Source of the DNA: Archangium violaceum
GTDB lineage: Bacteria; Myxococcota; Myxococcia; Myxococcales; Myxococcaceae
Assembly: GCF_016887565.1 (NCBI RefSeq)
Contig: NZ_CP069396.1
Location: forward strand, 8,042,001 to 8,106,000
Reading direction: 5' to 3'
Length of the DNA stretch: 64,000 nucleotides
Each line of letters begins with the position of its first letter. Within the stretch, counting starts at the first letter, position 1. Below, one piece after another: positions 60,128 through 64,000 of this stretch. The position numbers and the translations under genes were made by a program. The notes under the pieces were generated by a model that did no database searches, was not told the DNA's origin, and was given only the letters and a program-made list of their open reading frames with translations.

Positions 60128-60537
60128 TGGCGGACGAGCTGAAGACAGACTTGAAGCTGGCCTTCAAGGACACGGGCGAGATCGACCTCGACTGGAGCAC
60201 CGACACCGGGGCGGCCACGGTGAGCGGCAAGGACAACCTCGTCCAGGCCCTGACGATGCGGCTGATCGTCTACCGGGGGCACCTGGAGCAGCTCGGCCAT
60301 GGCCGCTACGGCAGCCGGGTGGCGGACCTCATCGGCGAGCCGTTGGATCGCCAGAACCTCGAGCTGCTGCGCCGCTACGTGCGCCAGGCGCTCAAGGAGG
60401 ACCCGCGCGTCCAGGAGGTGACGTCCCTGCGCGTCAGCGCCCGTCCCGATCTGCCGGGAGCGGTGGATGTGCGGGCCAGCGTCCGGGCCATCACTGGCGA
60501 CGAAGTGGAGCTGGGCCTCGCGCTCGACCTCGGGTGA
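60127..60537 (+). CDS. Baseplate wedge protein W/gp25-like
   Basis: This 136-residue gp25/gpW-type wedge protein has IDLDWSTDTGAATVSGKDNLVQALTMRL and LGHGRYGSRVADLIGEPLDRQN with the conserved 'G-x-x-x-x-x-L-x-R' area, then LRRYVRQALKEDPRVQEV and ELGLALDL at the end. gp25-like proteins join the baseplate to the sheath. The ATG at 60127 overlaps the previous stop by one base (TGATG). Position next to spike and J is standard in P2/Mu-like tails. Confidence 0.85.
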   Translation: MADELKTDLKLAFKDTGEIDLDWSTDTGAATVSGKDNLVQALTMRLIVYRGHLEQLGHGRYGSRVADLIGEPLDRQNLELLRRYVRQALKEDPRVQEVTSLRVSARPDLPGAVDVRASVRAITGDEVELGLALDLG

Positions 60538-60585
60538 GCACGAGCGGCCGTCATTCAATCCAAGACACGACTTCGGGAGAGCACC

Positions 60586-61080
60586 ATGGACCTCAGTGAA
60601 AAGCCAGGCATGAACGGAGTGCTGACCATCGAGCTGCTCGACACGAGCGGAGCGCTGGTGGAGCAGCGCCGGGTCAACAACCTCATCACCACGGCGGGCA
60701 AGCAGTTGCTGGCCAACCTGCTGCTGGGAAAGGTGAACGCGCTGCCCACGCGCTGGGCCATCGCGGTGGGCACGGGGGTGGAGGCCGCGAACATCGCGGA
60801 CACCGCGCTCAAGACCAGGGTGGACGAGGCGGTGGATCCCTCTCCCAAGGTGGAGGTCATCACGCGCGACGGGGCGAGCGTCGTCCGGGCCACGGTGTCC
60901 GCCACCCTGCCCGTCCCCGCCCTGGCCGCCAATGACAAACCCCAGGCCCTCTCCGAGGCGGGGATTCAAATCACCCAGGGCAACGGCACCGCCCCCATCC
61001 TCTTCAACCGCGTGCAGTTCGCGCAGGTCAACCGTGGCGCCAACATGGTCATGAAGATGACCTGGGAGATCACGTTTTGA
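60586..61080 (+). CDS. Uncharacterised tail-operon protein, beta-rich
   Basis: This 164-residue protein starts at the ATG at 60586, 48 bases after the gp25 stop, a larger gap than others in the operon. It is mostly beta-strand: VLTIELLDTSGALVEQRRVNN, AGKQLLANLLLGK with one helix, WAIAVGTGVEAANIADT, VRATVSATLPVPALA, FNRVQFAQVNRGANMVMKM. Similar VNN-then-helix-then-strand patterns occur in phage virion proteins I cannot name. It overlaps the baseplate J gene by four bases. Confidence 0.55.
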   Translation: MDLSEKPGMNGVLTIELLDTSGALVEQRRVNNLITTAGKQLLANLLLGKVNALPTRWAIAVGTGVEAANIADTALKTRVDEAVDPSPKVEVITRDGASVVRATVSATLPVPALAANDKPQALSEAGIQITQGNGTAPILFNRVQFAQVNRGANMVMKMTWEITF

Positions 61081-62621
61081 GCCTCGAATCGCTCGATACC
61101 TCGTTCAGCGCCATCGTCGACCGGCTGCTGTCGAACCTCGGGCCGGGTCTCGACACGAACACCGGGAGCATGGCGCGCACCCTGGCGGAGTCCTACGCGC
61201 GGGAGATGGCCACCTTCTACGTCATGCTCGAGCTCGCCCACCGCTCGGGCTATGTCGACACGGCCGAGGGCGATGCCCTGGACAACGTCGTGGCCGTGCT
61301 GGGCATCGACCGCGCCCGGGCGGGCCGGCTCACCGGAGAGGTGGAGTTCAGCCGCAACTCGCCCGCGCCGGATGACATCGGCATTCCCGCGGGCCGGCTG
61401 GTGACGGGTCTGCCCTCGGACTCCACGCCCCTGCCCCTGTTCGAGACCCTGGAGGACGCCACGCTCCGCCGGGGAGAGACGCGGGTCACCGTCCGGGTGC
61501 AGCAGGTCCAGGACGACGCGAAGGACGCGAAGAAGGCGCCCCCCGTCATCGATCCCGGAAAGCTCATCGTGATGCCCCGGCCCGTGCTGGGCATCGAGGC
61601 CGTCACCAACCGCGCTCCCATCCGTCGCACCGGAGAGGACGAGACGGACGAGAGCTTTCGCGCCCGGGCCCGCACCGCCCTGCGGGATGGAGAGAAGGGC
61701 ACGCTCGAGGCCATCGCCTCCGCCGTGCGCCAGCAGGGCGTCCAGCGGGTGACCGTGCGCGAGCCGCCAGACGCTCCCGCCGGGGTGGTCGACGTGCTGG
61801 TGGGAGATCCCGACTTCAGCCAGGACCCCAGCGGCGTCCAGCGGGTCTGGGACGCCATCCGTGGCTCCAAGGCCGCCGGCATCCAGGTGCGGCTCCAGTA
61901 CGCGCGCACCATCTACTTCCAGGTCGAGCTCCAGATTGAGCCCGCGGACCCGGATGTGGACGAGGCCGCGTTCGACCGACTGCGGCGCGAGCTCCAGCAA
62001 TCCCTCTCCCGCTTCGCCCAGGGTCTGCCCGCGGGCGAGACGGTGCGCCGCCGCAAGCTCGAGGCCGTCCTCTACGCCAACCCGGCCGTCCGCCACATCG
62101 ACGGCCTGCGCGTGCTCACCTACGTCTGGGGTGTCGATCGGGACGATCCCCAGAAGTCCGCGCTCGTCCTCGAGGCGAAGAGCCGGGAGTACGGGCCCGA
62201 TCGTGACTGGCGGCTCGACAACCTCGAGACGGTGGCGATCGACCTGGAGAAGAAGCCACCGCTCATCTCCCGGCTGCGGCCGTCCATCTACCGCATCGAC
62301 CTGGTCGTCTCCGCCCGGCGCGCCGATCCGCGCACGCCCGAGCAGATCCGCCAGGCGCTGCGCGGCGCGGTGGAGCAGTACGCGGCCCGGCTCGCCAAGG
62401 AGGCGCAGGCCACGAACAAGCCCCAGGCGATCCTCTGGGAGGACCTCCAGATGACGCTCAAGCAGCAGGCCGAGGTGGAGCAGCTGCTCTCCGCGGTGGT
62501 CACCCCGGATGACGGCCTCGCCCAGGTGCTGGCGCAGTCCAGCGGGAAGCAGGCGGCCCTCACCCTCGATCAGGGCACGCGCATGGAGCTCGGCGGCGCC
62601 GAGATGGTGGGATTGGGATGA
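61077..62621 (+). CDS. Baseplate J/gp47-family protein
   Basis: This 514-residue baseplate J-like protein has a TTG start at 61077 (TTGA overlap with the previous gene). It has an N-terminal helical part MARTLAESYAREMATFYVMLELA, YVDTAEGDALDNVVAVLGIDR, and then GEVEFSRNSPAPDDIGIPAGRLV. The typical J core, with DESFRARARTALRDGEKGT near residue 190, is followed by a C-terminal region of alternating strands. It forms the baseplate wedge together with gpW. The length is larger than phage P2 J (about 300), nearer to Afp11-type proteins. Confidence 0.82.
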   Translation: MSLESLDTSFSAIVDRLLSNLGPGLDTNTGSMARTLAESYAREMATFYVMLELAHRSGYVDTAEGDALDNVVAVLGIDRARAGRLTGEVEFSRNSPAPDDIGIPAGRLVTGLPSDSTPLPLFETLEDATLRRGETRVTVRVQQVQDDAKDAKKAPPVIDPGKLIVMPRPVLGIEAVTNRAPIRRTGEDETDESFRARARTALRDGEKGTLEAIASAVRQQGVQRVTVREPPDAPAGVVDVLVGDPDFSQDPSGVQRVWDAIRGSKAAGIQVRLQYARTIYFQVELQIEPADPDVDEAAFDRLRRELQQSLSRFAQGLPAGETVRRRKLEAVLYANPAVRHIDGLRVLTYVWGVDRDDPQKSALVLEAKSREYGPDRDWRLDNLETVAIDLEKKPPLISRLRPSIYRIDLVVSARRADPRTPEQIRQALRGAVEQYAARLAKEAQATNKPQAILWEDLQMTLKQQAEVEQLLSAVVTPDDGLAQVLAQSSGKQAALTLDQGTRMELGGAEMVGLG

Positions 62622-64000
62622 GACCGGAACAGCGCGCACGACGGATGGTGGGCTACCTCCCGCCAGTCCTCCAGACGGGCAGGCAGCTCAACCTCTTCTT
62701 CGAGACGCTCGGTCAGGAGCTCGGCCAGATGGAGCTCTGGCTGACGCGCCTCATGCGCTCGCGGTGGTACACGCTCGCGCGGGGCTTCCGCCCGGATGAC
62801 TCGCTCTCGGTCAAGGCGGCGAGCGAGCTGGGCCGGCTGGGCGCGCTCTACGGCCTCGTGCCCCGCCGGGGCGAGAGCGACACCTACTTCCGCCAGCGCA
62901 TCGCCGCGCTCGTGGAGCTGCATCGCACCGGACTGAGCACCGCCCCGTCGCTGCTCGGGCTGGTGTCGCTGGTGTACATGGCCCAGCAGCCCCCGGAGCT
63001 CTCCTGGGAGGGTGAGATCGCCATCGGGACCTTCCAGGTGCCGGAGGCGGATGGCTCGACGCGCGAGATGCGCGTCACCCTCGCCGACAAACCGCTCACG
63101 CCCGCCTCGACCCGGTTCCTCGGCATCGGCGCGGGACAGCAGCTCCTCACGACCAACAACGGCCTGGAGGAGGCCATCCCGGAGATCTGCCTGAAGGCGG
63201 CCGAGGCGGACATCCCCATCCCCCTGCTGCACCACGAGGAGTCCGGGCTCGATGTGATCTTCCTGGGGCTCGTTCCCAAGGGACAGACCCTCACGCTGCG
63301 CGACAAGTACGTCCCCCTGCTCGACGGCCGCCCGGTGAAGGAGCCGGTGATCGTGGCGCATCCCACGCGCTTCTCGGGCAGGGAGGACCAGGGCCCGCGA
63401 GCCCGCTTCAATGCCCCGGACTCCCGCTTCGCCGTGTTCAAGCAGGACAACGAGCTGCCCCCGCTCGTGCCGGGAAGGAATCACTGGAGCTACGAGACGC
63501 TGACGCGCGCGAAGCTCACGTCCTATCTCCGGGGCACGCCGGGCCTGGAGCTGGACAAGGCGCTGGCGCTGATCCCTGAAGGCAAGCCCTCGCCTCGCGC
63601 CGACCTCCAGTTCAACTGGATCGAGCTCGCTCCCGCGACCTTCACGCTGAGCATCCCGGTGGACTACGTGCCACCGCACCTCCAGGTGCCCGGCGAGGAT
63701 GGCACGGTGCCGGGACTGCCCGGCCTGGTCCGGGAGCTCGCGGCCGCGCTGACCTACGGCCGGGCCGCCGGGGTGCGCTGGCGCATCGAGCTCATCCTGC
63801 CGATGCCGGCGGAAGAGGTCTCCCTGGGCGAGAGCCCCGCCCTGATGGAGCTCGCCACGTCCTTCACCGAGGAGGCCCGGGCCACCGACTCCCCCATCGC
63901 CGTCGCCCCCAACCTCATCCTCACGGAGCAGGTCGGGGAGCTCGATGACTCCCGTCTCACCTGGTCCGGATTCTTCGATCACACCCGCTTCAACACCTCG
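62618..64000 (+). CDS. gpI-like baseplate/tail protein (3' end outside window)
   Basis: The first 461 codons of this gene are in the window and the frame is open to the end. The ATG at 62618 overlaps the J stop by four bases. The start ARRMVGYLPPVLQTGRQLNLF and then FRPDDSLSVKAASELGRLGALYGLVPRRGESDTYFRQRIAALVE have the pattern of phage gpI-type wedge proteins, which begin with a positional helix region and bind J. The later part (VTLADKPLTPASTRFLGIG, FSGREDQGPRARFNAPDSRF) is unfamiliar and probably extended, so it may be a fused fibre or second baseplate domain. Confidence 0.7.
   Translation, partial: MRPEQRARRMVGYLPPVLQTGRQLNLFFETLGQELGQMELWLTRLMRSRWYTLARGFRPDDSLSVKAASELGRLGALYGLVPRRGESDTYFRQRIAALVELHRTGLSTAPSLLGLVSLVYMAQQPPELSWEGEIAIGTFQVPEADGSTREMRVTLADKPLTPASTRFLGIGAGQQLLTTNNGLEEAIPEICLKAAEADIPIPLLHHEESGLDVIFLGLVPKGQTLTLRDKYVPLLDGRPVKEPVIVAHPTRFSGREDQGPRARFNAPDSRFAVFKQDNELPPLVPGRNHWSYETLTRAKLTSYLRGTPGLELDKALALIPEGKPSPRADLQFNWIELAPATFTLSIPVDYVPPHLQVPGEDGTVPGLPGLVRELAAALTYGRAAGVRWRIELILPMPAEEVSLGESPALMELATSFTEEARATDSPIAVAPNLILTEQVGELDDSRLTWSGFFDHTRFNTS

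Noticed and set aside
52078-64000. Type VI secretion locus
   Set aside because: There is a single sheath gene rather than a TssB/TssC pair, and no TssJLM or ClpV is visible. gpV, J and gpI-like proteins point to phage-type tails.

Overview
The window is high-GC DNA from a myxobacterium, most likely a Cystobacterineae genus such as Archangium, Cystobacter or Melittangium. I infer this from a CglB-like gliding-motility lipoprotein gene, several lipoproteins and conserved proteins of myxobacterial type, a SitA-type lipoprotein toxin candidate, and very strong GC bias at third codon positions. No species call is possible without a search.

Left part, about 1-21.2 kb, all on the minus strand. Read in the direction of transcription it is the classical translation/transcription superoperon: tRNA-Thr(TGT), tRNA-Tyr, tRNA-Gly, tRNA-Thr(GGT), tuf, rpmG, tRNA-Trp, secE, nusG, rplK, rplA, rplJ, rplL, rpoB, rpoC. 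A near-consensus promoter lies ahead of the tRNAs. Intrinsic terminators or attenuators follow tRNA-Trp, rplA, rplL (weak) and rpoC, and a probable L10 leader precedes rplJ. Upstream of this block, also on the minus strand, lie cglB, a RimK-type ligase gene, a small periplasmic protein gene and rlmB. Downstream of rpoC are a phasin-like gene, a lytic transglycosylase gene and a short run of secreted or lipoprotein genes.

Middle part, 21.6-44.7 kb, is mixed housekeeping and conserved hypothetical genes. It holds a HEAT-repeat protein, a HAD phosphatase, the helicase HrpB, an acetyltransferase, an MFS transporter, a possible orphan FliK/SctP-like protein, a 7Fe ferredoxin, aspartate-semialdehyde dehydrogenase, a rhodanese, an acyl-CoA dehydrogenase, tRNA-Cys, an M28 peptidase, a Uma2 nuclease-fold protein, the large PurL, a DUF2807 lipoprotein, a molybdopterin oxidoreductase and a GST-fold protein. 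Four copies of a short palindromic repeat sit between genes here.

At 44.8-49.2 kb is a tyrosine/homogentisate catabolic unit: a MarR regulator, a perfect palindromic operator candidate, then hpd, hmgA, a fumarylacetoacetase-family gene and a small Rieske protein gene. Several of these genes overlap by a few bases. No maleylacetoacetate isomerase is visible.

The right part, 49.3-64 kb, is the accessory region. A lipoprotein with a candidate toxin C-terminus (SitA/DUF2380-like) overlaps its probable immunity gene. It is followed by a helical protein with a GSNTTP repeat tail, and then by a tightly coupled contractile-tail operon: sheath, tube, chaperone-like protein, a long disordered protein in the tape-measure position, hub (gpD-like), DNA_circ_N-like protein, helical protein, gpV-type spike, a protein made of three tandem ~60-residue repeats, gp25/W, an unknown, baseplate J, and the start of a gpI-like gene cut by the window edge. 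No capsid, terminase, integrase, T6SS membrane-complex or ATPase gene is visible, so a tailocin or extracellular contractile injection particle is the leading reading. A prophage continuing beyond 64 kb is not excluded.
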